Shown in pieces: positions 39,101-49,203 of a DNA stretch of 64,000 bases. The stretch spans positions 1 to 64,000 of the forward strand of contig JANQML010000087.1 of NCBI GenBank assembly GCA_028280105.1. Direction: 5' to 3'. The translations under genes were made by a program, and so were the position numbers. The notes beneath the pieces are model-generated. The model was not told the origin of the DNA, made no database searches, and saw nothing but the letters and a program-made list of their open reading frames with translations. The number at the start of each line of letters is the position of its first letter. Positions within the stretch are counted from its first letter, which is position 1. This DNA comes from Desulfobacula sp. GTDB taxonomy: Bacteria > Desulfobacterota > Desulfobacteria > Desulfobacterales > Desulfobacteraceae.

Positions 39101-41455
39101 TTAACTCATCAAATAAAAACCCAGATTTTTTGCATATGGCGGCGGATTGTAAAAGTCGGCTCTAACGTAGTTACCCTTGATATCCCTAACTACGGCACGT
39201 CTTTCAACCACATCCCGTTTCAAATTGTCCAACGTAAACGAGATGTCTAAGAAATCGTTCACCCGAATCCGATGAGATCGCGAAATCCTGAACCCGGCAG
39301 CCGCAAGAGAGACCTGCTCCAGCCTCATATGGCCGGATTCTCCGGTTTTAAGCCGAACAAACCGGCCTCTCAATGAAACCGTTTTTCCAAAATTGCTGAT
39401 TTTATCATCTTTTTCCTTTTGGCGTATCTTCTCTTTTTCCAGCAGATCTTGAAGACTGTATTCAAAATCGGATATTTTACTTTCCTTTAAGGGTTTGACT
39501 GATTTGGAAAGAGATGCTGAAATCATTTCTTTTAAAAGAATGGTGTCTTCCGCACTCACGGTATGGGTATATAAATTGGTTTTTAAGGACGAAGTACCTT
39601 CTTCTGATATGGCAAGGGACAATCGGGTGGACATCCTGTTTTTTGCCCGGTCAGATCCTTCTGAATAGGTCTGCGGCAGTATCACCACAAAGGCCGTCTC
39701 CCCATACCGATAAATATCATCTTCCCGTCGCTTGGTCGTTTCCATGATCAAGGCCAGCTTTTTTAATATTTTTTCACTGCCTTCACCCTCTTGCCGGATC
39801 CCCTGTATATCAACAATCAGAATTGAAAAAATACTACCGAAATTTTTAATTACATCCTCTCTATTACTGATGGCACGTTCAAAACTCCATCTGTTTTTCA
39901 ACCCGGTCAACCCGTCTCTTGTGGCAAGGGTTGTCAGGGCTTGATTGTAATATGCCCTTTCAATGGCAATCGCGGCAAATTCGGCAATTGAGGAGAGAAG
40001 AGACAGATCTTCTTGGCTGAAGGTATGATCATCGATTCGGTTGATCAGCTCGATCACGCCAAAAATTTTATCCCGGGTTTTCAGCGGGGTTCCGATAATG
40101 GATTGTGTTTTAAACCCGGTATGCTTATCCACCCGGCGGCTGAACCGGTCGTCTTTTGTAACATCCTTAATTACCAAAGACTTTCCGGTTTCAATGATAT
40201 AGCCTGCAATACCTTCACCCTTCCTGAGCCGGGCGCCTGTCAGCTTGTCTTTATTTACCCCCACCACAACGGTAAAAATCAGATCAGAGGTCTTTTGATC
40301 CTTTAATAAAATCGACCAGTTCTGTGGTTGAAACACCCGGCCGATCTGATACATAACGATATCCATGACTTCTCGAATCGTTTTTGCCCGGGCAAGGGAT
40401 TTTCCGAATTCAAGTTCCATTTCCGAGGTTTTCTGGTCCACCGCCCTCTTTTTTAAACGGCGGAGCGGGTCTTCCCGGTAGTAATACCGGGTATTGGCCC
40501 GGGACAGTTTCAAATTCGCTCTGAGAATATTTTTTCGAATCTGATCTGCCGATGGAAAAACAAATTGGTAAAATGCGGATATTTTTTCTATTTCCTGATT
40601 CATTTTACCGATACACCCAATCACGTTAAAATCGTCGGGGTCGATGGTGGCTGTGACCTCGGGTGCCAATACAGGCGGTCGGATAAATTCAAAGGAGCCG
40701 ATTCCCTGGGTCCAGCATAAAAAATCAGCCAGGGAAACAATGGAAATCAGATGTTTTTCTCTTTCTTTTAACGCCAGATGTTCAAAGGACTGATGATGAT
40801 ATTTAACGACTTTTATCAACGGGTCCGGCAGATTCCACATCTCACACAGGTATGCACCCACATCATCATGCCCCAAACCGATAAAACTGCGTTCTTCTTC
40901 TATGACTTGATCCGTGGACGTCGTCAGCTGCAATATAAACTCACCGTAATTTTTTTTACCTCTGATATCGAGTATAATTTTTCCGACATCGTGCAGAAGA
41001 CCTGCAATATAGGCTTCTTCCGGTTCGTGATAGTTGGTTTCTTTTGCAATTTGAGAACTCAAAACCGCTACGGATAAACAGTGGCGCCAGAATAACAACC
41101 GATCAAATTCACCGGATTGGCCGGATTTAAACAATTTATCAAATATCGTCATTTCAACGGCCAGTTTTTTGATTTCATCCAGCCCGATATACGCGATGGC
41201 TTCAGACAAAGCGGTTATCTTTCGGGTAAGTCCGTACAGCGCCGAATTAACGATTTGAAGAATCCGGACGGAAAGCCCGGGGTCTGTCTCGATTATTTTT
41301 GTCAGATCTTCCAATGATACGTCATCATCCCGGAAGGCTTCAAGCAATTTGGCTGCGACTTGGGGAAAAACCGGCAGTTTTTTATCTTTTAGGTTCAGAA
41401 CCCGTTGAATATCGGCTTTTTCAGGAAGGTATAAGTTGTTTTCCACGGCACTCAC
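39101..41455 (-). CDS. HDOD-GAF-degenerate GGDEF-PilZ-like signalling protein
   Basis: HDOD (LPVFPQVAAKLLEAFRDDDVSLEDLTKIIETDPGLSVRILQIVNSALYG), GAF, diguanylate-cyclase-like (TRDGLTGLKNRWSFE...RYGETAF), C-terminal PilZ-like. Confidence 0.88.
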   Translation of the reverse strand: MSAVENNLYLPEKADIQRVLNLKDKKLPVFPQVAAKLLEAFRDDDVSLEDLTKIIETDPGLSVRILQIVNSALYGLTRKITALSEAIAYIGLDEIKKLAVEMTIFDKLFKSGQSGEFDRLLFWRHCLSVAVLSSQIAKETNYHEPEEAYIAGLLHDVGKIILDIRGKKNYGEFILQLTTSTDQVIEEERSFIGLGHDDVGAYLCEMWNLPDPLIKVVKYHHQSFEHLALKEREKHLISIVSLADFLCWTQGIGSFEFIRPPVLAPEVTATIDPDDFNVIGCIGKMNQEIEKISAFYQFVFPSADQIRKNILRANLKLSRANTRYYYREDPLRRLKKRAVDQKTSEMELEFGKSLARAKTIREVMDIVMYQIGRVFQPQNWSILLKDQKTSDLIFTVVVGVNKDKLTGARLRKGEGIAGYIIETGKSLVIKDVTKDDRFSRRVDKHTGFKTQSIIGTPLKTRDKIFGVIELINRIDDHTFSQEDLSLLSSIAEFAAIAIERAYYNQALTTLATRDGLTGLKNRWSFERAISNREDVIKNFGSIFSILIVDIQGIRQEGEGSEKILKKLALIMETTKRREDDIYRYGETAFVVILPQTYSEGSDRAKNRMSTRLSLAISEEGTSSLKTNLYTHTVSAEDTILLKEMISASLSKSVKPLKESKISDFEYSLQDLLEKEKIRQKEKDDKISNFGKTVSLRGRFVRLKTGESGHMRLEQVSLAAAGFRISRSHRIRVNDFLDISFTLDNLKRDVVERRAVVRDIKGNYVRADFYNPPPYAKNLGFYLMS

Positions 41456-41578
41456 TTTTAGGAAAAATAACGATTATAACGATCTTCGTCATATCTTTTT
41501 CCCGTTTATACAGTTTGGGTCATATTCTTTTTTCTTTGGTATCTTTAATCTGTAAACAAGCAAAAAATAGACCGGCAA

Positions 41579-42889
41579 TCAGTTATTATTGACAAAAAAG
41601 TCATCAATAACTTTCTGATTTTTTAGCTGTTGTCCGTAATCAGCCGCACTTTTTTTATCTTCAAACTGGGATACCCGAACGATGAACCAGGTTTTCCCGC
41701 CACCGTCAACTTTCTTCATACTGGCGTCCAGCCCTTTTTTCTTTAATGCATCGACATATCGGTCGGCATGATCCTGTTTCAAATATGCGGCAACCTGGAT
41801 GGTAAACGGTTTGGGAATCTGCTCGACAACCGGAATCGCCTGCCGCTCTTCCACTGTTTTTGATTTAAACAGATGAGAGAATGTCGTGGCCATGAAAAAG
41901 ATTAACCCGCCACAGGTCATCACAATCCCGCCTGTTTTCAGATAAAACCGGAAACGATCGTGCTCCCTGACATATAAGACGACCTTCCCGCTTATCAAAA
42001 TCATATAACTGATCGTTGATCCGGCGAACCGGAAGACAGATTCAAACCCGGTTGTCACAAGAGCCAAAACAAATTTAATTGTTGTTTTTATTTTGAGTTT
42101 TCGAAATGATGTTCGTATTGTTTTAACCTGAAACTCTTTTTTGGAAACAGCACCATCCGGCGCATCCCGGTTTTCGGCTTCAACTGATTGGAGCAAATCG
42201 GCAATAACGGCTTCGGATTTTTCATTGAAGTCCGGATTATGCTTCAGCCGGGCATAGAGGGTTTGCGCCTGGTAATCACTTCGTTCCAATTCAATAAAAA
42301 TATCGGCAATCAGAGGGAGCAACCGGGGATCGCTACCATGCACATCTGCCAGAAGTGATAACAGATCCTGCTCGGTAGCCGTTACAATGTTGGATTGCCT
42401 GAGCCGCATGAGCCATAACCGGCAGACATCTATATCTTTTGGATTTGATTTCAGATACTCACTGGTTGCAACTCTAAAATTTTCATTATCGCTGTCCCCC
42501 GTACTTAGATAAAATTTGGATACAGCTCTGGAAATATTGAGAGACGTCTTTTTAATCCCAAACGGCCAGAGTAAAAAAGAGTCATAAAGCCGGATGGCCT
42601 GAATATATTTTTCCTCAGCTTTTTTAAAAATTCCGGCCCGTTCCCACGCCTGCCCCTCTTTGATGAGGTTGGCCAGGATTTTTTTTACACCCAAATCGAT
42701 CAACGTGCCAAGAAAAACGAACACAAAAAAAACCATACCGATACCGGCATAGATGGGATTCAATCCCGGAAAAAAATTGTTGAAAACGGGCAGCATATAA
42801 AAGCTTGCCGGCAGTGCCACGATAATTGCCAACCAGAAAAAAAGACTGATATTTCTAAGCGTCCAGATCATCGGCCTTCCTCCCGGCAC
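41579..42889 (-). CDS. Membrane protein with C-terminal SPOR domain
   Basis: TM N-terminus; C-terminal 'FTIQVAAYLKQDHADRYVDALKKKGLDASMKKVDGGGKTWFIVRVSQFEDKKSAADYGQQLKNQ'. Confidence 0.85.
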   Translation of the reverse strand: MPGGRPMIWTLRNISLFFWLAIIVALPASFYMLPVFNNFFPGLNPIYAGIGMVFFVFVFLGTLIDLGVKKILANLIKEGQAWERAGIFKKAEEKYIQAIRLYDSFLLWPFGIKKTSLNISRAVSKFYLSTGDSDNENFRVATSEYLKSNPKDIDVCRLWLMRLRQSNIVTATEQDLLSLLADVHGSDPRLLPLIADIFIELERSDYQAQTLYARLKHNPDFNEKSEAVIADLLQSVEAENRDAPDGAVSKKEFQVKTIRTSFRKLKIKTTIKFVLALVTTGFESVFRFAGSTISYMILISGKVVLYVREHDRFRFYLKTGGIVMTCGGLIFFMATTFSHLFKSKTVEERQAIPVVEQIPKPFTIQVAAYLKQDHADRYVDALKKKGLDASMKKVDGGGKTWFIVRVSQFEDKKSAADYGQQLKNQKVIDDFFVNNN

Positions 42890-44850
42890 AAGGTCTGCCC
42901 GGCCCTTAAAGCGGTTTTCATGACGACAATATCGGCTTTACCCTCTTCAGGCGCACAGCCGGTTGTGATGTCTACAGTCTCAAATCGGATATCATCGGGT
43001 ATTGGAAAATCCCTTTCCGGCTCAGACTTCAGAGCGTTGCTCATGAAGTCCGCCCAGATCGGTGCGGCACTTTTTCCGCCGGTAATTCCGATACCGTTCC
43101 GGTCAACTAATTTTTTCTTTTTATCAAATCCGGTCCAGACAGACGTGCTCAGAGTGGGTGTAAAACCGATGAACCAGGCATCATTATAAGAATTCGTAGT
43201 GCCGGTTTTTCCGGCTGCCGGCCGTTCAAACCCCATTCTCCGGATCACCTTTCCGGATCCGGTATCGATAACCGATTTCATCATATCCACGACCTGATAA
43301 GCCGTCGATGAGTCCAGCACTCTTTTTTTCTGAATAATCTGTTCAAAAAGGATCCGGCCGAAAGCATCTTCCACCCGCCAGAACAAAAAGGGGTCATGCC
43401 TCACTCCCAGGGTTGAAAAGACGGTATACGCAGACGCCATCTCAAAAGGGGTGACACCCGAGGTTCCCAGGGCAATGGAGAAAACGTCTCTTAGCGGGCT
43501 GGTAATTCCACAGGCCTTTGCAACTGCGTTGACGGCATCAGGTCCGGTCTGCTCCACCAGTTGGGCGGAAATGGTATTCACCGATTGGGTCATGGCCTCT
43601 TTTAGAATCATACTTCCGGAAAAAGTTTTACCAAAATTATCAGGCGCCCAATCCGGTGCCCCATTGACAGGTATCATTACCGGCCGGTCCGTCATCACGG
43701 TTGCCGGATTCAGTCCTAAGTTTTGAAACGCCGCATAATACAAAAAGGGCTTGAAGCCGCTTCCGGGCTGGCGAAGACCTTTATATGCCCGGTTGAATTC
43801 ACTTAGATAATAATCTTTGCCCCCCACCATGGCTTTAACCGCACCGGATCCGGCATCCACAGCCACCAGGGCCGCCTGTGGACGATCGTTTTCATCTCCC
43901 GTCAATCCCATCAGGTCGTACAGCCGGTCCAGCCCGTTTGAAACCGACCGGTTCGCAAAGGTTTGGAGTCTGGGATCCAGGGTGGAATAGACTTTAATAC
44001 CCCCATGGTAAACCACATCTTCACCGTATTTGGTCACCAGATCACTGATCAGTGCATCCAGAAAATAGCTGCCGGTTCTGGAGTCGGTTTTCTTCCGGTT
44101 GAAAACCGGCCGAATCAATTTGGCCTGTTCTGCTTCAAGCTCGGTAATAAAGCCGGTCTGAAACATACGGTTAAGAACAAGATCACGACGTTTGATCGCC
44201 CGGTCATAATACCGGAAGGGGTTATAGTTGGTCGGTGACTTGGGAAGTCCTGCAAGAAGCGCTGCTTCCGATAGGGTCAACTCCAGTGCGGACTTGTCAA
44301 AAAACGTCCGGGCTGCCTTCTCTATCCCCTGGGCTCCCGCCCCGAAATGAATCTGATTAATGTAGGCGTGCAGGATCTCCGGTTTTGTATTGGAGGATTC
44401 AATCTGAAAGGCGACCAGAAGCTCTTTAAACTTACGGGTATATGTCTGTTCAAAGCTAAAAAACAGATTTTTGGCCAGCTGCTGGGTAATGGTGGAAGCT
44501 CCCTGTACCTTTCCGGGCTTGAATAGGGTTATATAGAGTCCTTTGATCGTGCGGAGTTTATTGATTCCATGGTGTTCAAAAAAACGATGATCCTCTATTG
44601 CCAGAATGGCATTGATAAAATCCGGCGATACCATGCTCAAGGGAACGGTTTTCCTCTCTCCAAGAGAGATCAGCATCTGCCCGTTGGATGCAAAAAACTG
44701 AGTCTGGGGTGTCTCAATGATCCGGCTCAGCGGAGACGGCAGCCGGGGGAGGTCTTCAGTCACATAAAAGATCAGCACCATAAACAAGACAGCACCCGTC
44801 GATGCCAGGGTCAAACCGGCATAGAGTAAAAACCGGTACAGCTCCGCCAT
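42868..44850 (-). CDS. Class A penicillin-binding protein (PBP1A-like)
   Basis: Transglycosylase 'AILAIEDHRFFEHHGI', 'GASTITQQLAKNLFF'; transpeptidase 'RQPGSGFKPFLYYAAF', 'AAGKTGTTNSYNDAWFIGFTP'; start moved to MAELYRF. Confidence 0.94.
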   Translation of the reverse strand: MAELYRFLLYAGLTLASTGAVLFMVLIFYVTEDLPRLPSPLSRIIETPQTQFFASNGQMLISLGERKTVPLSMVSPDFINAILAIEDHRFFEHHGINKLRTIKGLYITLFKPGKVQGASTITQQLAKNLFFSFEQTYTRKFKELLVAFQIESSNTKPEILHAYINQIHFGAGAQGIEKAARTFFDKSALELTLSEAALLAGLPKSPTNYNPFRYYDRAIKRRDLVLNRMFQTGFITELEAEQAKLIRPVFNRKKTDSRTGSYFLDALISDLVTKYGEDVVYHGGIKVYSTLDPRLQTFANRSVSNGLDRLYDLMGLTGDENDRPQAALVAVDAGSGAVKAMVGGKDYYLSEFNRAYKGLRQPGSGFKPFLYYAAFQNLGLNPATVMTDRPVMIPVNGAPDWAPDNFGKTFSGSMILKEAMTQSVNTISAQLVEQTGPDAVNAVAKACGITSPLRDVFSIALGTSGVTPFEMASAYTVFSTLGVRHDPFLFWRVEDAFGRILFEQIIQKKRVLDSSTAYQVVDMMKSVIDTGSGKVIRRMGFERPAAGKTGTTNSYNDAWFIGFTPTLSTSVWTGFDKKKKLVDRNGIGITGGKSAAPIWADFMSNALKSEPERDFPIPDDIRFETVDITTGCAPEEGKADIVVMKTALRAGQTLCREEGR

Positions 44851-44864
44851 CCGTAAAAAGAGAC

Positions 44865-45740
44865 TCAATTCTCCTCTCCTTTTAAATTCAGACTCAACTG
44901 CCAGACAGCCCATTCTCTGCCCTTTATGAAAACAATATTTGTCTGCGCGCCCTCGTTGAATTCGAAACCGAGAACAATATAACCGTCCTTTGCCTCATTC
45001 CAGATGCCGACCCGTTCCAGCTGACCGGCCTGCTTGAGGAGGACCTGTGAATTCTGCATCAGATCCGGGATCATATTTTTCGGCAGCTTGAACATGGCCT
45101 GAAAAAAATTGGATGCAGAGTAAATCCGTCCCCTGAATTCTTCAAGATCGGATAAAGAGCCGATGATCGGTTTTTCAGCGTTTTCAATGTTTACAATCTC
45201 TTCTTTGCCCAAATCAATCTGCTGAATGACCCGGTTTTGAGAATCGATAAAATAAATCTTGATACCACCGGCCACCCCTTCGCAGAAAATACGCTCAAGA
45301 TTTTTACCGTTGAGCAGCCACACCAATTGAGCCGGCTCAATAACACTGGCGGCTGCAGATTCTTCCAGGTTCAGATAGAGATCCTTAAACTGCTGCTTTT
45401 CAAGAGAAACCCACTGACCCGGCTGGATACGGGAGGCAAGACCGGAAAAAGAATCCGCCTGTTCTACATTTTGCCGGGTATCCTGTTGCCGGCTGATGAT
45501 TTCGTTAAGGTGTTCATGGGCATTGGATGTATGTCTTCCCTGTTCCCATATGGCACCGGTTTCCGGCCTGGATTCATTGGTGGATGCCAGGTATCTTCCC
45601 AGAGTTCGCTCAAGCCAGTCAAATCGAAATTCGCTGAATACCAGAAAGGCAGTCACCACAATCACAGCGATATTGACCAGGGAAAAAGCGCGTTTGAGCC
45701 ATTCAACAAAACTTGTGGGTTCATACCAATGCCGGATCAT
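44865..45740 (-). CDS. Membrane-anchored protein of unknown function
   Basis: 291-codon ORF with one N-terminal TM, in frame within the pilT-PBP1A cluster; no recognised family. Confidence 0.8.
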   Translation of the reverse strand: MIRHWYEPTSFVEWLKRAFSLVNIAVIVVTAFLVFSEFRFDWLERTLGRYLASTNESRPETGAIWEQGRHTSNAHEHLNEIISRQQDTRQNVEQADSFSGLASRIQPGQWVSLEKQQFKDLYLNLEESAAASVIEPAQLVWLLNGKNLERIFCEGVAGGIKIYFIDSQNRVIQQIDLGKEEIVNIENAEKPIIGSLSDLEEFRGRIYSASNFFQAMFKLPKNMIPDLMQNSQVLLKQAGQLERVGIWNEAKDGYIVLGFEFNEGAQTNIVFIKGREWAVWQLSLNLKGEEN

Positions 45741-45762
45741 TTTATCTTTTCTGACCTTTCGG

Positions 45763-46371
45763 TTATGCTTTTCCGGCGGATTTTAACGATTCATTATAAA
45801 CCGAGTACAGATTTTTGTGGTCAAACAGGGCCTTTGTAAGAAAAGACTCCAGATGAGCAATATCTCCGGCATGAAGAATATTGTTGACGCTTTTATGCAA
45901 CGCAGCCATATTGTCATTGGTTTGGAACATCCGGGTCAACAATACGGCGCATATCCGTCGCCGAAGCGACATGTCAACGGTGTTGAGCTTATGAATGATC
46001 CGGGCTGCGCCCTTATTCCGATCAAAGGCCTCATCGGTAATCAACAGATGAAAAACATGATATTCCATTTTGCTCATCGCCGTTTTTGCATCTTTTACCG
46101 CCTGGATTTCAAACCCCATTGCGGCAAGTGTCTGACCGGTCTTTTTTTGAAGTTCCGGATCTCCGACACAAACCATGGCATTCATTCGGTCCTCAAACGA
46201 CAACCTTGCCGACTGCCGGTTCATTTCACCCGTAACACCGGCCGGCGGCGATGCCGGAATGGTAATTTTATATTTGCATTTGGGGCAGCTGATCTTGGCG
46301 TCCTTATCTTTTGGAATCTTGTGATCCGGAATATTGAGTTTGGTTTTACACTGCCGACAGGTGAGATTCAT
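45763..46371 (-). CDS. MJ0042-type zinc-ribbon plus receiver-like domain protein
   Basis: CRQCKTKLNIPDHKIPKDKDAKISCPKCKYKITIPA followed by a CheY-like region (MVCVGDPELQKKTGQTLAAMGFEIQAVKDAKTAMSKMEYHVFHLLITDEAFD). Confidence 0.8.
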   Translation of the reverse strand: MNLTCRQCKTKLNIPDHKIPKDKDAKISCPKCKYKITIPASPPAGVTGEMNRQSARLSFEDRMNAMVCVGDPELQKKTGQTLAAMGFEIQAVKDAKTAMSKMEYHVFHLLITDEAFDRNKGAARIIHKLNTVDMSLRRRICAVLLTRMFQTNDNMAALHKSVNNILHAGDIAHLESFLTKALFDHKNLYSVYNESLKSAGKA

Positions 46372-46374
46372 GGT

Positions 46375-47538
46375 CTACTTTCCTTGATATCCATGGTCGA
46401 TTTCCAGCGAATCGATTCGGGTGGTTGTCTCTCCCCGGGAACTTTTTATTGAATCCAGTCCTCGTCCGACGATATCTTTTCGTGAAGCATAGGAGGTGGC
46501 AATATCCTCACTGATCAGCCCTTCTTCATATAAAGAAATGATATATTCATCAAAAGAGACCATGTCCTGGGCTTTCCCGGCCACGATGATATCATTAAAT
46601 GTTTTTCCTTCACTTTCTCCATTCAGAATGGAGTCTTTTACCCTTAAGTTGGAACCCATTATTTCAAACGCCGCCACCCGTCCTCCACCGGTTTTCGGCA
46701 GCAGCCGCTGGGATACGATCCAACGGACGGTATCTGCCAGCCGGATGCGGATCTGTTTTTCCTCTTCCGTATTGAACATACCCAAGACACGATTGATGGT
46801 CTGGCCGGCATCCACCGTATGAAGGGTTGACAGCACCAGGTGGCCGGTTTCAGCCGCTGAAAGGCCGATTTCAACCGTCTCCCGATCCCTCATTTCACCC
46901 ACCAGAATGACTTTTGGGGCCTGTCTTAAAGCGGCCCGGAGGCCGTTGGCAAAGGTATCAAAATCAGCCCCCAGTTCCCGCTGATTAAAGGTCGATCTTT
47001 TTTGCGGGTGCTGATACTCAATGGGATCTTCAAGGGTGATGACATGGACCGATTTGGATTCATTTACCTTATCGAGCAATGCGGCAAGCGACGTCGTCTT
47101 TCCGGATCCGGTTGCACCGGTAACAAAAATGATCCCGTTTCTTTCTTCGGCCATTTTGTGGAAGGCATTGGGCAGATCCAGCTCTTCAATGGTGGGTATC
47201 TTCGTTTCAAGCTTTCTGAGCACAATGGAATATTTCCCGGATCGTGAAAAGATATTCACACGGAACCTTGCCTTGTTTGCCAGTTGATAGGATAAATCGC
47301 AGGATCCTTCACGGATAAGGGTTTCAACCAGTTTTCGGTTGTTGTTGATCAGATTCAGGGCAACAATCTCGGTCTGAAACGGGGTGAGCAGATTAAAATC
47401 AGGATCGATTTTCACCTTGACAAGCTCTCCCGAACTTTCGACCTGAAGGGGTTTTCCCGGTGTAAAATTCAGATCCGACACATTTTCATGGGAATCGAGC
47501 ATTTTAGAAAGAATATGGTCAATCTGCTGTTTTTTCAT
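46375..47538 (-). CDS. PilT/PilU-family retraction ATPase (second paralogue)
   Basis: Walker A GATGSGKTTSLAALLD, VITLEDPIEYQH, VILVGEMRDRETVEIGLSAAETGHLVLSTLHT. Confidence 0.92.
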   Translation of the reverse strand: MKKQQIDHILSKMLDSHENVSDLNFTPGKPLQVESSGELVKVKIDPDFNLLTPFQTEIVALNLINNNRKLVETLIREGSCDLSYQLANKARFRVNIFSRSGKYSIVLRKLETKIPTIEELDLPNAFHKMAEERNGIIFVTGATGSGKTTSLAALLDKVNESKSVHVITLEDPIEYQHPQKRSTFNQRELGADFDTFANGLRAALRQAPKVILVGEMRDRETVEIGLSAAETGHLVLSTLHTVDAGQTINRVLGMFNTEEEKQIRIRLADTVRWIVSQRLLPKTGGGRVAAFEIMGSNLRVKDSILNGESEGKTFNDIIVAGKAQDMVSFDEYIISLYEEGLISEDIATSYASRKDIVGRGLDSIKSSRGETTTRIDSLEIDHGYQGK

Positions 47539-47568
47539 ACCACCGTCCTTCAATCAATAGATACATAA

Positions 47569-48651
47569 CTAGGCTTCAGTGAAATCTGCAGGCGGCTTTT
47601 TCAGATAGGGCCGGAACAGCGACTTGTTGTTGGCCTTTCCATATGCTTCATCCGGGCTGATCCAGCCCTTTTTGTACAACTGCATGATGGCATCGTCCAA
47701 GAGTTGCATGCCGTATTGCTTCCCGGTCTGAATAGAACTGGGTATCTGATGGGTTTTTGCTTCCCGGATCAGGTTTCGGACCGCAGGCGTCGCCACAAGA
47801 ATTTCAAGCGCCGCGCACCGGCCTCTTTTATCAATTCGCTTGAACAGGGTTTGGGCCACAACCGCCCGAAGACCGTCCGACAGGGTGGAACGGATCTGAG
47901 CCTGCTCTGTGGACGGAAAGACTTCGATAATCCTGTCCACGGTTTTAGCCGCACTTGAGGTATGGAGGGTGCCGAATACCAGGTGACCCGTTGAGGCGGC
48001 CTCTATGGCAAGAGAGATGGTTTCAAGATCCCTTAATTCGCCCACCAGAATAATGTCCGGGTCTTCACGCAACGCCCCCCTGAGTGCCGATGAAAAACTT
48101 TGAGTATGAAGTTCCACCTCTCTGTGATTGACAATACAGTTCTGGCTTCTGTGAACAAATTCGATGGGATCTTCAACCGTGATGATGTGATCCTTTCTTG
48201 TCCGATTCGCCTGATCGATAATCGCTGCCAGGGTGGTGGATTTACCGGAACCGGTGGGGCCGGTGACCAAAACAAGCCCCCTGGGCAAATCCGCCAGTTT
48301 GGAAATTACCGGTGGCAGCCCGAGTTGTTCAGCGGTTAATATTTCGGACGGAATCTCACGAAATACGGCGGCAATCCCGTTCTTCTGCATAAAGTAATTC
48401 GCCCTGTAACGGGCAAGCCCCGGAATTTCATACCCGAAATCCACATCACCGGTCTCTTCAAAGATCTTTATCTTTTCCTGCGAGGTGATTTCATACAAAA
48501 GGCCGCGCAATTTATCACTGGTCAGGATATCATATTTGATTCTTTCAATATCCCCGTGAAGCCGAATCGCCGGTTGCTGACCCGAGGCCAGGTGAAGGTC
48601 TGACGCCCCCTGTTCATGCATCAGCTTGAAAAACGCATCAATTTCAGCCAT
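47569..48651 (-). CDS. pilT: Type IV pilus retraction ATPase
   Basis: GASDLHLASGQQPAIRLHGDI, GPTGSGKSTTLAAIID, DPDIILVGELRDLETISLAIEAASTGHLVFGTLHTSSAAKTVDRII. Confidence 0.95.
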   Translation of the reverse strand: MAEIDAFFKLMHEQGASDLHLASGQQPAIRLHGDIERIKYDILTSDKLRGLLYEITSQEKIKIFEETGDVDFGYEIPGLARYRANYFMQKNGIAAVFREIPSEILTAEQLGLPPVISKLADLPRGLVLVTGPTGSGKSTTLAAIIDQANRTRKDHIITVEDPIEFVHRSQNCIVNHREVELHTQSFSSALRGALREDPDIILVGELRDLETISLAIEAASTGHLVFGTLHTSSAAKTVDRIIEVFPSTEQAQIRSTLSDGLRAVVAQTLFKRIDKRGRCAALEILVATPAVRNLIREAKTHQIPSSIQTGKQYGMQLLDDAIMQLYKKGWISPDEAYGKANNKSLFRPYLKKPPADFTEA

Positions 48652-48685
48652 ATCTCAGCCCTTTTGAAGATGCTTGCGATTAAAG

Positions 48686-49186
48686 TTATGCCTGTTTGAT
48701 AAACTTTAACGTTGCATCGGTTTCATCTGCTGCCTTGTTTTCTTCCTTGGTCATTTCAATCAGCTTGGAGTGCGAGTCCAGCACGGCACTGATCTGCATC
48801 TCCAGTTGAATTCGCTGGCGCTTCAGCTCGATGATATCGCTATGAAGCTGGGATAACCGTTTATGGGCACGGTTCAACATTTTTTCGGCTTCCACCTCTG
48901 CATTGGCAATGACCAGCTGGGATGATTTTTTGGCATTTTCCTTCATCTGATCCAGCACTTTCTGAGATTGGATCATGGCATTCTTCATGGAATTTTCACG
49001 TTTCCGATAGCCCTGATTTTCCAAATTCAGCCGATGATTCTCTTCTTCAAGTCCCTGAATGGTATGATTCAGCGTTTCCAGTTCCCGGGCGACATCTTCA
49101 AGAAAATAGTCAACCTCCTGAACATCAAATCCCCGAAACCGGGTGGTAAACTCTTTTTGTTTAACAACCAGTGGTGTTACTCCCAT
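48686..49186 (-). CDS. DivIVA-domain protein
   Basis: 'TPLVVKQKEFTTRFRGFDVQEVDYFLEDVARELETL' then long coiled coil. Confidence 0.92.
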   Translation of the reverse strand: MGVTPLVVKQKEFTTRFRGFDVQEVDYFLEDVARELETLNHTIQGLEEENHRLNLENQGYRKRENSMKNAMIQSQKVLDQMKENAKKSSQLVIANAEVEAEKMLNRAHKRLSQLHSDIIELKRQRIQLEMQISAVLDSHSKLIEMTKEENKAADETDATLKFIKQA

Positions 49187-49203
49187 AATATCACTCCCTT
49201 TTG

